Counted from the stretch's first letter, positions 16,572 through 25,688 are shown. The stretch: 64,000 nt of DNA from Bradyrhizobium sp. Rc3b (GCF_900114915.1 NZ_FOUS01000018.1:89229-153228), one strand, 5' to 3'. Numbers and translations are program-made. The notes: generated by a model not told the origin, from the letters alone.

Positions 16572-17540
16572 CTAGTGCTCGCCCGAACTCGCGGTGGCCT
16601 GCTGCGCCTTGTGGATCGAGGACGGCACCACGCCGAAATATTTCCGGAACACCCGGCTGAAATGCGATGAGCTGGAGAAGCCCCAGGAGAACGCGACGTC
16701 GGTGATGGTCTTGCCGGCGTGGGCCTCGAGCTCCTGGCGGCAGTTCTGCAGGCGCGCCTGCCAGATGTAGTCGCTCACCGTGGTGCCGCGCTCCGAGAAC
16801 AGCATGTGCAGATAGCGCTTGGAGCAGCCGAGCTCGGTCGAGATCTGGTCGATGCACAGATCCGGATCGCGCAGGTGCTCGCGGATGAAGAACTGCGCGC
16901 GCACATACATCGCTTCGGGCCCGACACGGTCGAACATCGTGTCGGCTTCGCGCAGCGGCAGCAGCAGCAGGTCGATCAGCGAATCGGCGACGCCGACCGC
17001 GCTGTTTGCCGACAGCTTTGCCGCCTCGTCGAAGGTCGCATGAACGAAATCGTGGGCGATCCGCCCCGTCCCTGTCTTCGACGACAGCTTGCAGGCGGGC
17101 ATCCGCTGCGACGGGAATCCGCGGTCGCGCAGCAGCGCCTTCGGCACGATCACGACGTCGTGACGGGTGAAGGCCGGGCTGATGATCGAATGCGGGCAGG
17201 AGACGTCATAGGCGATGATGTCGCCCGGGTTGATTTCGATGTGGCGGCCTTCTTGCTCGAAATAGGACACGCCGTAGGTCTGGAAGTGAATCTTGATGTA
17301 CGGATGCTCGTTGGCCTTGGCGCGCGCCAGCGTATGGGCGATGCGATGCTGACTCACTTCGATCTGGCAGAGCTTCAGGCGCGAGACGCTGGTGTAGTCG
17401 ATGCGGCCCTCGAGCGAGGACGCCTCCAGCGGATCGACGTCGAAATGCCCACACAGACTCGTCAGCCCGTCGATCCAGCTTTGGATCTGGCGCTTCGGCG
17501 TCATGCCGGTCGTCGAGAGCGTGTGAATGGTGTCGGACAT
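16572..17540 (-). CDS. AraC-family transcriptional regulator divergent from xoxF
   Basis: The 322-residue protein has an N-terminal cupin-like ligand-binding domain (about 60-190) and a C-terminal double helix-turn-helix AraC domain (about 215-312; AISTELGCSKRYLH-like first helix region and the conserved ITDVAFSWGFSSSSHFSRVFRKYFG). It is transcribed away from xoxF across a 511-bp gap, a typical place for a local regulator. The start at 17540 (MSDTIHTL) has a weak ribosome site; an in-frame ATG at 17582 is possible. Control of xoxF is inferred from position only. Confidence 0.85.
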   Translation of the reverse strand: MSDTIHTLSTTGMTPKRQIQSWIDGLTSLCGHFDVDPLEASSLEGRIDYTSVSRLKLCQIEVSQHRIAHTLARAKANEHPYIKIHFQTYGVSYFEQEGRHIEINPGDIIAYDVSCPHSIISPAFTRHDVVIVPKALLRDRGFPSQRMPACKLSSKTGTGRIAHDFVHATFDEAAKLSANSAVGVADSLIDLLLLPLREADTMFDRVGPEAMYVRAQFFIREHLRDPDLCIDQISTELGCSKRYLHMLFSERGTTVSDYIWQARLQNCRQELEAHAGKTITDVAFSWGFSSSSHFSRVFRKYFGVVPSSIHKAQQATASSGEH

Positions 17541-18051
17541 TAATCCAGCCACTGGTTTGATCCGGAGAGACGCGAATCGCAACCAGCGCTGCCGGAGCCC
17601 TCAGCCGTGATTGCGTGACGTTTACCTCGAATTTGAGCGGTCTTTTGGCACGAGCGCCATCGTTCCATTGCCACCCTTGAAACTTAATCCTCCGCCTTAG
17701 TTGCAGCGCCGTCAAGGGGAACCTGAGCGTTGAAGGCACTGTCAAAGCGATGCGGAAGCCGCTGAATTCGCTACTGCAAAATCAAAATCTTCGCGTCCGT
17801 GCGCTATGAAGCAAACCGCCTTCTCTCTTGGGCAAGTTTCCCGATGACGAAGTCGTTAGGGATTGCGGCAGGAACAACAAGAACGGGCCGCTCCTGCACG
17901 TGGACCCGTGGCTCTCATCAGGAGGAGGAAACAGCACAGCATCGTTTCTGGTCCCAATCGTGACCGCCCTGCACGAGCAGACGCCGGACGAGAAGCCCGG
18001 TGAATCAGTATTGCTTCGGAAACAATAAACGAGACCAACGGAGGAATAACT
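17541..18051. promoter_or_regulatory. Long intergenic region upstream of xoxF
   Basis: These 511 bases between the divergent AraC gene and xoxF hold no convincing gene. They should contain both promoters and regulator sites. GGAGG lies just before the xoxF ATG, and an additional AGGAGGAGG stretch at about 17920 is not followed by a credible coding frame. No consensus promoter was identified with confidence. Confidence 0.45.
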
Positions 18052-19854
18052 ATGCGCAAGGTGCTACTGGCGACCTTTCTTGGCTCCGCGGCGGCGCTCG
18101 CCGTCGGGGGCGCCTCAGCCAATGACGAGCTGGTCAAGATGTCGCAGAACCCGAAAGACTGGGTGATGCCGACCGGCGACTACGCCAATACCCGCTATTC
18201 CAAGCTCAACCAGATCAACGCACAGAACGTAGGCAAGCTCCAGGTGGCCTGGACCTTCTCGACCGGCGTGCTGCGCGGCCATGAAGGCGGCCCGCTGATC
18301 ATCGGCAACATGATGTACGTCCACACGCCGTTCCCGAACAAGGTCTATGCCATTGACCTTTCGCAGGAGAACAAGATCGTCTGGAAGTACGAGCCGAAGC
18401 AGGATCCGAACGTCATCCCGGTGATGTGCTGCGACACCGTCAACCGCGGCCTGGCCTACGGCGACGGCAAGATCTTCCTGCATCAAGCCGACACCACCCT
18501 CGTCGCGCTCGATGTCAAGACCGGTCAAGTTGCGTGGACCGCCAAGAATGGCGATCCGAGCAAGGGCGAGACCGGCACGTCGGCCCCCATGGTCGTCAAG
18601 GACAAGGTGCTGATCGGCATCTCCGGCGGCGAGTTCGGCGTCCAGGCCCATATGTCGGCTTACGATATCAAGACCGGCAAGCTGGCATGGCGCGGATATT
18701 CGGAAGGACCGGACAACCAGCTCCTGGTCGACGACAAGACCACCGCGCTCGGCAAGCCGATCGGCAAGGATTCCAGCCTGAAGACCTGGCAAGGCGATCA
18801 GTGGAAGATCGGCGGCGGTGCCACCTGGGGCTGGATCTCCTACGATCCCGAGCTGAACCTCGTCTACTACGGATCGGGCAACCCCTCGACCTGGAATCCG
18901 AAGCAGCGTCCCGGCGACAACAAATGGTCGATGACGATCTGGGCGCGCAACCCGGATACCGGCGTCGCCAAGTGGGTCTATCAAATGACGCCCCACGACG
19001 AATGGGACTATGACGGCGTCAACGAGATGATCCTCTCGGACCAGTCGATCAACGGCCAGCCGCGCAAGCTGCTGACGCACTTCGACCGTAACGGCCTCGC
19101 CTACACCATGGACCGCACCAACGGCGAACTCCTGGTCGCCGAAAAGTACGATCCGAAGGTGAACTGGACCTCCGGCGTCGACATGGACAAGAACTCGCCG
19201 ACCTACGGCCGTCCGAAGGTGCTCGACGCAGCTTCGACCGACAAGGCGGGCGAGGACGTCAACGTGAAGGGCATCTGCCCGGCCGCGCTCGGCACCAAGG
19301 ACGAGCAGCCGGCAGCCTACTCGCCGGACACGCAGTTGTTCTACGTTCCGACCAACCACGTCTGCATGGACTACGAGCCGTTCAAGGTGAGCTACACCGC
19401 GGGCCAGCCCTATGTGGGTGCGACGCTCTCGATGTATCCGCCGGCGGGTGAAACCCACATGGGCAACTTCATCGCCTGGGACGGCAAGACCGGCAAGATC
19501 GTCTGGTCGAACAAGGAGCAGTTCTCGGTCTGGTCGGGTGCGCTCGCAACCGCCGGCGGCGTGGTGTTCTACGGCACGCTCGAAGGCTACCTGAAGGCGG
19601 TCGACGCCAAGTCCGGCAAGGAGCTCTACAAGTTCAAGACTCCCTCCGGCATCATCGGCAACGTCACCACCTACGAGAACGGCGGCAAGCAGTATGTCGC
19701 AGTGCTCTCCGGCGTCGGCGGCTGGGCCGGCATCGGTCTGGCGGCAGGCCTGACCGATCCGACCGCAGGTCTCGGCGCGGTCGGTGGCTATGCGGCCCTC
19801 AGCAACTACACGGCACTCGGCGGTACGCTGACCGTGTTCGCGCTGCCGAACTAG
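18052..19854 (+). CDS. xoxF: Lanthanide-dependent methanol dehydrogenase XoxF
   Basis: This 600-residue periplasmic quinoprotein has a signal peptide to about residue 23. The vicinal disulfide cysteines are Cys126-Cys127 (VMCCDTVNRG). By family pattern the metal is bound by Glu194, Asn277, Asp319 and Asp321; the WDYDGVNEM run has Asp at the position that is Ala in the calcium enzyme MxaF, the accepted lanthanide mark. It oxidises methanol to formaldehyde and passes electrons to XoxG, whose gene follows. Length and motifs fit clade XoxF5. GGAGGAATAACT precedes the ATG. Downstream formaldehyde genes complete the pathway to formate. Confidence 0.96.
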   Translation: MRKVLLATFLGSAAALAVGGASANDELVKMSQNPKDWVMPTGDYANTRYSKLNQINAQNVGKLQVAWTFSTGVLRGHEGGPLIIGNMMYVHTPFPNKVYAIDLSQENKIVWKYEPKQDPNVIPVMCCDTVNRGLAYGDGKIFLHQADTTLVALDVKTGQVAWTAKNGDPSKGETGTSAPMVVKDKVLIGISGGEFGVQAHMSAYDIKTGKLAWRGYSEGPDNQLLVDDKTTALGKPIGKDSSLKTWQGDQWKIGGGATWGWISYDPELNLVYYGSGNPSTWNPKQRPGDNKWSMTIWARNPDTGVAKWVYQMTPHDEWDYDGVNEMILSDQSINGQPRKLLTHFDRNGLAYTMDRTNGELLVAEKYDPKVNWTSGVDMDKNSPTYGRPKVLDAASTDKAGEDVNVKGICPAALGTKDEQPAAYSPDTQLFYVPTNHVCMDYEPFKVSYTAGQPYVGATLSMYPPAGETHMGNFIAWDGKTGKIVWSNKEQFSVWSGALATAGGVVFYGTLEGYLKAVDAKSGKELYKFKTPSGIIGNVTTYENGGKQYVAVLSGVGGWAGIGLAAGLTDPTAGLGAVGGYAALSNYTALGGTLTVFALPN

Positions 19855-19870
19855 GCCCATCAGCATCGCT

Positions 19871-19900
19871 CCGGCGCGTGGAATCAAATCCACGCGCCGG
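19871..19900 (+). terminator. Perfect 12-bp hairpin between xoxF and xoxG
   Basis: CCGGCGCGTGGA at 19871-19882 pairs with TCCACGCGCCGG at 19889-19900 around a six-base loop. It starts 16 bases after the xoxF stop and no T-run follows. It probably stabilises the xoxF end of the transcript or attenuates reading into xoxG. Confidence 0.65.
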
Positions 19901-19926
19901 CTCGTCTCCCCCGGGCTCCTTCGAGG

Positions 19927-20454
19927 ATGAATCTCTTGCGTAAAATCTGCTCTGTCATTGCTGCGATGATCTTGGTTGCGTCCGGAGGAATTGCGGTCGC
20001 GGACGGTCCGGGCGATCCGACCGCCGTGAAGAAGGAAGACGACGGAAAGTGGCTCGATAAGGAAGGCACTCCGACCTACAAGATTTCCGACGGCACCGTG
20101 GACTGGTTCACCTATTCCGGATACCGCCGCTATCACTCCGACTGCCACGTCTGCCATGGGCCTGACGGCATGGGCTCCACCTACGCGCCAGCGCTCAAGG
20201 ATTCCGTCAAGTCCATGAGCTATGGCGACTTCCTCGGCGTCGTCGCCTCCGGTCGCAAGAACATCTCGACCGCGCAGGAGAACGTCATGCCCGCCTTCGG
20301 CGATAATCCGAACGTCGCCTGCTACATGGACGATCTGTACGTCTATCTGCGCGCCCGCTCCACCGAAGCATGGGGCCGGCAGCGTCCCTCCAAGAAGGAG
20401 GAGAAAACGGAGGCCTACACCAAGGCGGAAGACGCCTGCATGGGCCATAAATGA
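19927..20454 (+). CDS. xoxG: Cytochrome c XoxG, electron acceptor of XoxF
   Basis: The 175-residue product has a signal peptide (about 1-26) and one haem-binding site Cys73-His-Val-Cys76-His77. Met121 in NVMPAFGDNP is the likely axial ligand. Two further cysteines (Cys132 and Cys172) might form a disulfide. The gene lies 72 bases after xoxF, separated by a strong hairpin. XoxG carries electrons from XoxF to the respiratory chain in the periplasm. Confidence 0.92.
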   Translation: MNLLRKICSVIAAMILVASGGIAVADGPGDPTAVKKEDDGKWLDKEGTPTYKISDGTVDWFTYSGYRRYHSDCHVCHGPDGMGSTYAPALKDSVKSMSYGDFLGVVASGRKNISTAQENVMPAFGDNPNVACYMDDLYVYLRARSTEAWGRQRPSKKEEKTEAYTKAEDACMGHK

Positions 20455-20514
20455 ACGTTGCTGAGGCTGCCGAGACTACCTCTTGGCACCTTGCGAGAAT
20501 TTGAGGAGCTACCA

Positions 20515-21624
20515 ATGAAGACACGTGCCGCCGTCGCTTTCGAAGCCAAGAAGCCGCTCGAGATCGTCGAGCTCGATCTGGAAGGACCGAAGGCCGGCGA
20601 AGTCCTGGTCGAGATCAAGGCGACGGGCATCTGCCATACCGACGCCTATACGCTCGACGGCTTCGACAGCGAGGGAATTTTCCCATCGGTCCTGGGACAT
20701 GAGGGTGCGGGCATCATCCGCGAGATCGGCCCTGGCGTGACCTCGGTGAAACCGGGTGACCACGTCATCCCGCTCTACACGCCGGAATGCCGGCAGTGCA
20801 AAAGCTGCCTCAGCCAGAAGACCAATCTCTGCACCGCGATCCGCGCGACGCAAGGCAAGGGCGTGATGCCCGACGGCACCAGCCGCTTTTCCTACAAGGG
20901 CAAGCCGGTCTATCACTACATGGGCTGCTCGACCTTCTCGAACTTCACCGTGCTGCCGGAGATCGCGGTCGCCAAGATCCGTGAGGACGCCCCCTTCGAC
21001 AAGAGCTGCTACATCGGCTGCGGCGTCACCACCGGCGTCGGCGCCGTCGTCAACACCGCGAAGGTCACGCCCGGCTCCAACGTGGTGGTGTTCGGCCTCG
21101 GCGGGATCGGCCTCAACGTGATCCAGGGCGCCAAGATGGCCGGCGCCGACAAGATCATCGGCGTCGACATCAACGACTCTAAGGAGGATTGGGGCCGCAG
21201 GTTCGGCATGACCGAGTTCGTCAACCCCAAGAAGATCACCGGCGACATCGTCCAGCACCTCGTCGGCCTCACCGATGGCGGCGCCGACTACACTTTCGAT
21301 TGCACCGGCAACACCACGGTGATGCGCCAGGCGCTGGAAGCCTGCCATCGCGGCTGGGGCACCTCGATCATCATCGGCGTTGCCGAATCCGGCAAGGAGA
21401 TCGCCACCCGCCCGTTCCAGCTCGTCACCGGGCGCAACTGGCGCGGCACGGCCTTCGGCGGCGCCCGCGGCCGCACCGACGTGCCGAAGATCGTCGACTG
21501 GTACATGAACGGAAAGATCCAGATCGATCCGATGATCACCCACGTGCTCAAGCTCGAAGAGATCAACAAGGGTTTCGACCTCATGCACGAGGGCAAATCC
21601 ATCCGTTCAGTCGTCGTCTACTAG
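20515..21624 (+). CDS. S-(hydroxymethyl)glutathione dehydrogenase (class III alcohol dehydrogenase)
   Basis: This 369-residue cytosolic zinc enzyme oxidises S-hydroxymethylglutathione to S-formylglutathione with NAD. Catalytic zinc ligands are Cys40, His62 and Cys169; the structural zinc is held by Cys92, Cys95, Cys98 and Cys106. The NAD site is GLGGIG. The start at 20515 follows GAGGAGCTACCA; an upstream in-frame ATG at 20458 is disfavoured. It lies 60 bases after xoxG and is followed by gfa, so the operon converts the formaldehyde made by XoxF. It is often named flhA, adhC or frmA. No S-formylglutathione hydrolase gene is present in the window. Confidence 0.95.
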   Translation: MKTRAAVAFEAKKPLEIVELDLEGPKAGEVLVEIKATGICHTDAYTLDGFDSEGIFPSVLGHEGAGIIREIGPGVTSVKPGDHVIPLYTPECRQCKSCLSQKTNLCTAIRATQGKGVMPDGTSRFSYKGKPVYHYMGCSTFSNFTVLPEIAVAKIREDAPFDKSCYIGCGVTTGVGAVVNTAKVTPGSNVVVFGLGGIGLNVIQGAKMAGADKIIGVDINDSKEDWGRRFGMTEFVNPKKITGDIVQHLVGLTDGGADYTFDCTGNTTVMRQALEACHRGWGTSIIIGVAESGKEIATRPFQLVTGRNWRGTAFGGARGRTDVPKIVDWYMNGKIQIDPMITHVLKLEEINKGFDLMHEGKSIRSVVVY

Positions 21625-21656
21625 CTCGAAAGCGTCACCCCAAGGAGGATCGACCC

Positions 21657-22220
21657 ATGACTGTTGCACTCCATCCATCGATCGACAACGGCCTCAAACA
21701 GGGCAGCGGCAGCTTCGCCGGCGGCACGCTGGCCTGCAAATGCAAGGACCACCAGGTCAAGGTCGGCATCAAGGGCGACGTCGCCCACAATCACGCCTGC
21801 GGCTGCACCAAGTGCTGGAAGCCGCAGGGCGCGACGTTCTCCGTCGTCGCCGTGGTGCCGCGCCAGAACGTCACCGTGCTCGAGAACGGCGACAAGCTCC
21901 AGATCGTCGATCCGTCCGCGGTGATCCAGCGCTACGCCTGCAAGGCGTGCGGCACCCACATGTACGGCCGCATCGAGAACAAGGGCCACCCGTTCTACGG
22001 TCTCGACTTCATTCATCCCGAGCTGTTCCAGGAGCAGGGCTCGCAGGCGCCGCAATTCGCCGCCTTCGTCTCCTCGGTGATCGAAGCGGGCGTGAAGCCG
22101 GAGCAGATGGCGGGCATCCGTTCGCGGCTGAAGGAAATCGGGCTCGAGCCCTATGATTGCCTGTCACCGGCGCTGATGGATGCGATCGCGACCCACGTCG
22201 CCAAAGCCAAGGCCGCCTAA
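21657..22220 (+). CDS. gfa: S-(hydroxymethyl)glutathione synthase (glutathione-dependent formaldehyde-activating enzyme)
   Basis: The 187-residue zinc protein speeds the joining of formaldehyde to glutathione. The zinc cysteines are visible as Cys27, Cys29, Cys48, Cys50, Cys53, Cys95 and Cys98 (CKC, CGCTKC and CKAC). AAGGAGG lies nine bases before the ATG. It is 32 bases after the dehydrogenase gene in the xoxF operon. The stop codon is embedded in a 13-bp tandem repeat (22208-22262). Confidence 0.93.
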   Translation: MTVALHPSIDNGLKQGSGSFAGGTLACKCKDHQVKVGIKGDVAHNHACGCTKCWKPQGATFSVVAVVPRQNVTVLENGDKLQIVDPSAVIQRYACKACGTHMYGRIENKGHPFYGLDFIHPELFQEQGSQAPQFAAFVSSVIEAGVKPEQMAGIRSRLKEIGLEPYDCLSPALMDAIATHVAKAKAA

Positions 22221-22262
22221 CAAGGCCGCCTAACAAGGCCGCCTGAGCAAAGGCCGCCTGAA
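22208..22262. repeat. Tandem 13-bp repeat overlapping the gfa stop codon
   Basis: CAAGGCCGCCTAA occurs at 22208-22220 and 22221-22233, followed by CAAGGCCGCCTGA at 22234-22246 and a 15-bp variant GCAAAGGCCGCCTGA to 22261. The first copy encodes the last residues and TAA of gfa. Because 13 is not a multiple of three, slippage upstream of the stop could alter the C-terminus. Confidence 0.85.
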
Positions 22263-22405
22263 CAAGGCGATCGGACGTTCGCCAGGCCCTATCCGCTCGC
22301 TGGCCTTGATCAGTGCCAGCGAGCCGGACCGGGCCCGGCCCCGGGACAGTCGCGGCGATGCCGCCGCCCCTGCAAGCTACGCGTATGCGAGCGTGATTGG
22401 CTCCC

Positions 22406-22543
22406 TCAGTCCTGGTCTCTGAATGACTGCGCAGCGCCGCCAACTTCCGTCTTGAAGTTCCCGGCTCCTGCGTTTCTCCCTCCCTCGACTGAGGCACCTT
22501 GCTTCGTCCGCGCAGTCTTTCTGGCGGACGAAGCTTTTTTCAT
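22406..22543 (-). CDS. Possible small basic protein of unknown function
   Basis: A 45-codon frame begins MKKASSARKTARTKQGAS with GGGGGTGCG upstream. The product is lysine- and arginine-rich at its start and has no recognised family. The same frame is open for another 55 codons upstream, which lowers the weight of the ATG. It lies alone in a 674-base gap. It may be spurious. Confidence 0.3.
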   Translation of the reverse strand: MKKASSARKTARTKQGASVEGGRNAGAGNFKTEVGGAAQSFRDQD

Positions 22544-22894
22544 CGCACCCCCTGTTTGCGAATACGCGGCCCACGCGGCGCGCTGACGCGCCCTGCTTTT
22601 GACAAACCATCGATGCAATCTTTTCCCGGTGAGAACACCCGGCTGTGAACGCCGGGCGGTGGTGATCTCTGCTACGATCGCGCCGTCACGATGCCGCACG
22701 ACGTTCAATCAATTAAGAACAAAAACGGGGGAGGTATCGAGCACATCCAGACATCGCCATCGGCGTTCCTGCCTCCCTCCGGGATCTGCCCGCGCGGGAC
22801 GAGGGCGGAATGTGGCGCGACCAGGCACGAGCCGTCGCCGATCGGCGTCGGCAAGCTTTGAATTTGGCATGCTTATGAAGAGCGAGGGACGATC
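22544..22894. promoter_or_regulatory. Gap upstream of the molybdenum hydroxylase operon
   Basis: These 351 bases hold no supported gene on either strand. The promoter for the rightward genes at 22895 is expected here. A CCCGCGCGGG palindrome lies at about 22789-22798. No consensus promoter was recognised. Confidence 0.35.
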
Positions 22895-23347
22895 ATGATC
22901 AAGGTGAAGATCAACGGCCAGGAACAGAGCTGGGACGGCGACCCGGATCTCCCACTACTCTGGTTCCTGCGTGACGAGGCCGGACTGACCGGCACCAAGT
23001 ACGGCTGCGGCCAGGCCCTGTGCGGCGCCTGCACCGTCATCGTCGACAAGCAGGCCGTGCGCGCCTGCATCACGTCGGTCAATGACGTCGCCGGACGCGA
23101 GGTCACCACGATCGAAGGGCTGCATCCGACTGGCGATCATCCGGTGCAGAAGGCGTGGCGCCAGGTCAACGTACCGCAATGCGGCTTCTGCCAGGCCGGT
23201 CAGATCATGCAGGCCGCCGCGCTTCTGATGGACAACCCGAAACCCTCGCACGACCAGATCCGCGAGTCGATGTCAGGCAACATCTGCCGCTGCGGCTGCT
23301 ACCAGCGCATCGAGAACGCGGTCCATCTCGCATCGACGGGGGTGTGA
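22895..23347 (+). CDS. (2Fe-2S) small subunit of a molybdenum hydroxylase (IorA-like)
   Basis: This 150-residue iron-sulfur protein has two clusters: a plant-ferredoxin-type site in GTKYGCGQALCGACTV and a four-helix site in QCGFCQAGQ plus NICRCGCYQR. The arrangement is that of the small subunit of xanthine oxidase-family enzymes such as isoquinoline 1-oxidoreductase. It starts at GAGGGACGATC-ATG and lies one base before the large-subunit gene. It passes electrons from the molybdenum centre; no FAD subunit gene is present. Confidence 0.9.
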   Translation: MIKVKINGQEQSWDGDPDLPLLWFLRDEAGLTGTKYGCGQALCGACTVIVDKQAVRACITSVNDVAGREVTTIEGLHPTGDHPVQKAWRQVNVPQCGFCQAGQIMQAAALLMDNPKPSHDQIRESMSGNICRCGCYQRIENAVHLASTGV

Positions 23348-23348
23348 C

Positions 23349-25676
23349 ATGAATTTCATCGACAATCCCGGCAAGCTCCATAGCTTCGAAAAACGTGGCT
23401 TCGAAAAGAACATCAAGGTCGAGAAGGTCTCGCGCCGTAGCATCCTGAAGGGGCTCGGCATCACCGGCGGCTTCGTGCTCGCCGCACCCGTGATGTCGCG
23501 CCAGGCATTGGCCTACGAGACCGGCGCCGGCAAGATGCCGCACGGCGTCGTGGTGGATCCGCGCGTGTTCGTTTCGGTCGGGCCCGACGGCATCGTGACC
23601 ATCGTGGGTCACCGTTCGGAAATGGGCACCGGCGTCCGCACCAGCCTGCCGCTGATCGTGGCCGAGGAGATGGAAGCCGACTGGTCCAGGGTCAAGGTGC
23701 AGCAGGCCCATGGCGACGAGGTCAAGTTCGGCAACCAGGACACCGACGGCTCGCGCAGCACGCGGCACTATCTGATCCCGATGCGCCAGATTGGCGCCTC
23801 GGCCCGCACCATGCTGGAGCAGGCCGCGGCAAAGCGCTGGGGCGTGCCGGCGACCGAGGTCAAGGCGGTCAATCACGAGGTCGTCCACAGCGCCAGTGGC
23901 CGCAAGCTCGGCTTCGGCGAGCTCGCTGCCGACGCCGCCAAGGAATCGGTGCCCAGCATCGAAGGCCTCAAGCTGAAGGACCCCAAGAATTTCCGGTATC
24001 TCGGCAAGGGCCAGGTCGGCATCGTCGATCTCCACGACATCACCACCGGCAAGGCGCATTACGGCGCCGATGTGCGGCTGCCGGGCATGAAATATGCCGT
24101 GATCGCGCGCCCGCCGGTAACCGGCGGCAAGCTGGTCTCGTTCGATCCCGATGCGGCGCTGAAGGTCCCCGGCGTCGAGAAGGTGCTGAAGGTTCAAGGC
24201 TGGCCGTGGCCATCAAAGTTCCAGCCGCTCGGCGGCGTCGCCGTGATCGCGCGCAACACCGGCGCGGCGATCAAGGGCCGGGATGCGTTGAAGCTGGTCT
24301 GGGACGATGGTCCCAACGGCAAATACGACTCCGTCGCCTACCGTAAGGAGCTCGAGGAAGCCTCGCGCAAGCCGGGCCTCGTCTTGCGCAAGGAGGGCGA
24401 TGCGGACGCTGCCCTGAAGGGCGCCGACAAGGTGATCGTCGGCGAGTACTACGTCCCGCATCTTGCTCATGTCAGCATGGAGACGCCGGTGGCGGTCGCC
24501 GACGTCAAGGGCGACAAGGCGGAGATCTGGGCGCCGGTGCAGAGCCCCGGCGGCACCCGCGAGGACGTCGCCAAGACGCTCGGCATTCCCGAGGGCAACG
24601 TCACCGTCAACGTCACGCTTCTCGGCGGCGGTTTCGGACGCAAGTCGAAATGCGACTTTGCGCTCGAGGCCGCGCTGCTCTCGAAGGAGCTCGGCGCACC
24701 GGTGAAGGTGCAGTGGACGCGCGAGGACGACATCCATAACGGCTTCCTGCATACCGTCTCGGTCGAGCGGATCGAGGCCGGCCTCGACAAGAGCGGCAAG
24801 GTGGTCGCCTGGCGCCATCGCAGCGTGGCCCCCAGCATCGCCTCGACGTTCGCTGCCGGGACCGTGCACCAGGCCCCGTTCGAGATCGGCATGGGCCTCG
24901 TCGACATGCCGTTCGAGATCGCCAACATCTCGTGCGAGAATCCGGAAGCCGCGGCGTTCACCCGCATCGGCTGGTTCCGCTCGGTCTCGAACATCCCGCG
25001 CGCCTTCGCTGTGCAATCAATGGTCGGCGAGATCGCGCAAGCGACCGGCCGCGACCAGAAGGAGACGCTGCTCGCGCTGATCGGAAGCCCGCGCATCGTC
25101 AAACCGGAGGTGAAAGACCTCTGGAACTACGGCGAGCCCCAGGAGAGCTACCCGATCGACACCGCGCGCCTGCGCAAGGCGGTCGAACTGGTCGCCGAGA
25201 AGGGTGAGTGGGGACGCAAGGTACCGAAGGGCCACGGCCTTGGCATCGCGGTGCACCGCAGCTTCGTCAGCTACATCGCGACCATCGTCGAGGTCGCCGT
25301 CGACGACAAGGGCAAGCTGACGGTGCCACGGGTCGACACGGCGATCGATTGCGGCACCTATGTCAACCCCGAGCGCATCGCCTCGCAGATCGAAGGCGCG
25401 GCGATCATGGGGCTGAGCCTTGCCAAATACGGCGAGATCACCTTCAAGGACGGCAAGGTGCAGCAGAAGAACTTTGACGACTTCCAGGTCGTCAGGATGG
25501 ATGAATCTCCTGTGGTGACCAACGTCTACATCGTGCCACCCGGACCCGACACGCCGCCGAGCGGCGTCGGCGAGCCCGGTGTTCCGCCATTCGCACCGGC
25601 GCTGATCAATGCGATCTTCGCGGCGACCGGAAAACGCATCCGCTCGCTTCCGATCGGCAAACAATTGGAAGCGTGA
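23349..25676 (+). CDS. Xanthine dehydrogenase-family molybdopterin-binding large subunit (IorB-like), Tat-exported
   Basis: The 775-residue protein carries a twin-arginine signal (VSRRSILKGLGITGGF, about residues 27-45) and so is folded in the cytosol and exported with its small subunit. Molybdopterin-binding features include LLGGGFGRKSKCDF and the C-terminal GVGEPGVPPFAPA, whose Glu is the family's catalytic residue. Two-subunit enzymes of this kind oxidise aldehydes or N-heterocycles and give electrons to a periplasmic acceptor. The place beside the methanol and formaldehyde genes suggests aldehyde oxidation, but the substrate is unproven. Confidence 0.9.
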   Translation: MNFIDNPGKLHSFEKRGFEKNIKVEKVSRRSILKGLGITGGFVLAAPVMSRQALAYETGAGKMPHGVVVDPRVFVSVGPDGIVTIVGHRSEMGTGVRTSLPLIVAEEMEADWSRVKVQQAHGDEVKFGNQDTDGSRSTRHYLIPMRQIGASARTMLEQAAAKRWGVPATEVKAVNHEVVHSASGRKLGFGELAADAAKESVPSIEGLKLKDPKNFRYLGKGQVGIVDLHDITTGKAHYGADVRLPGMKYAVIARPPVTGGKLVSFDPDAALKVPGVEKVLKVQGWPWPSKFQPLGGVAVIARNTGAAIKGRDALKLVWDDGPNGKYDSVAYRKELEEASRKPGLVLRKEGDADAALKGADKVIVGEYYVPHLAHVSMETPVAVADVKGDKAEIWAPVQSPGGTREDVAKTLGIPEGNVTVNVTLLGGGFGRKSKCDFALEAALLSKELGAPVKVQWTREDDIHNGFLHTVSVERIEAGLDKSGKVVAWRHRSVAPSIASTFAAGTVHQAPFEIGMGLVDMPFEIANISCENPEAAAFTRIGWFRSVSNIPRAFAVQSMVGEIAQATGRDQKETLLALIGSPRIVKPEVKDLWNYGEPQESYPIDTARLRKAVELVAEKGEWGRKVPKGHGLGIAVHRSFVSYIATIVEVAVDDKGKLTVPRVDTAIDCGTYVNPERIASQIEGAAIMGLSLAKYGEITFKDGKVQQKNFDDFQVVRMDESPVVTNVYIVPPGPDTPPSGVGEPGVPPFAPALINAIFAATGKRIRSLPIGKQLEA

Positions 25677-25688
25677 GACGGAACAGAG

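Noticed and set aside
17828..18028. A 66-codon frame just upstream of xoxF
   Set aside because: It starts at TTG, has no ribosome site or motif, and lies in the likely promoter region.
18115..20448. A 777-codon open frame on the minus strand opposite xoxF and xoxG
   Set aside because: It is antisense to two well-supported genes, has no recognised motif, and long antisense frames are expected in GC-rich codons.
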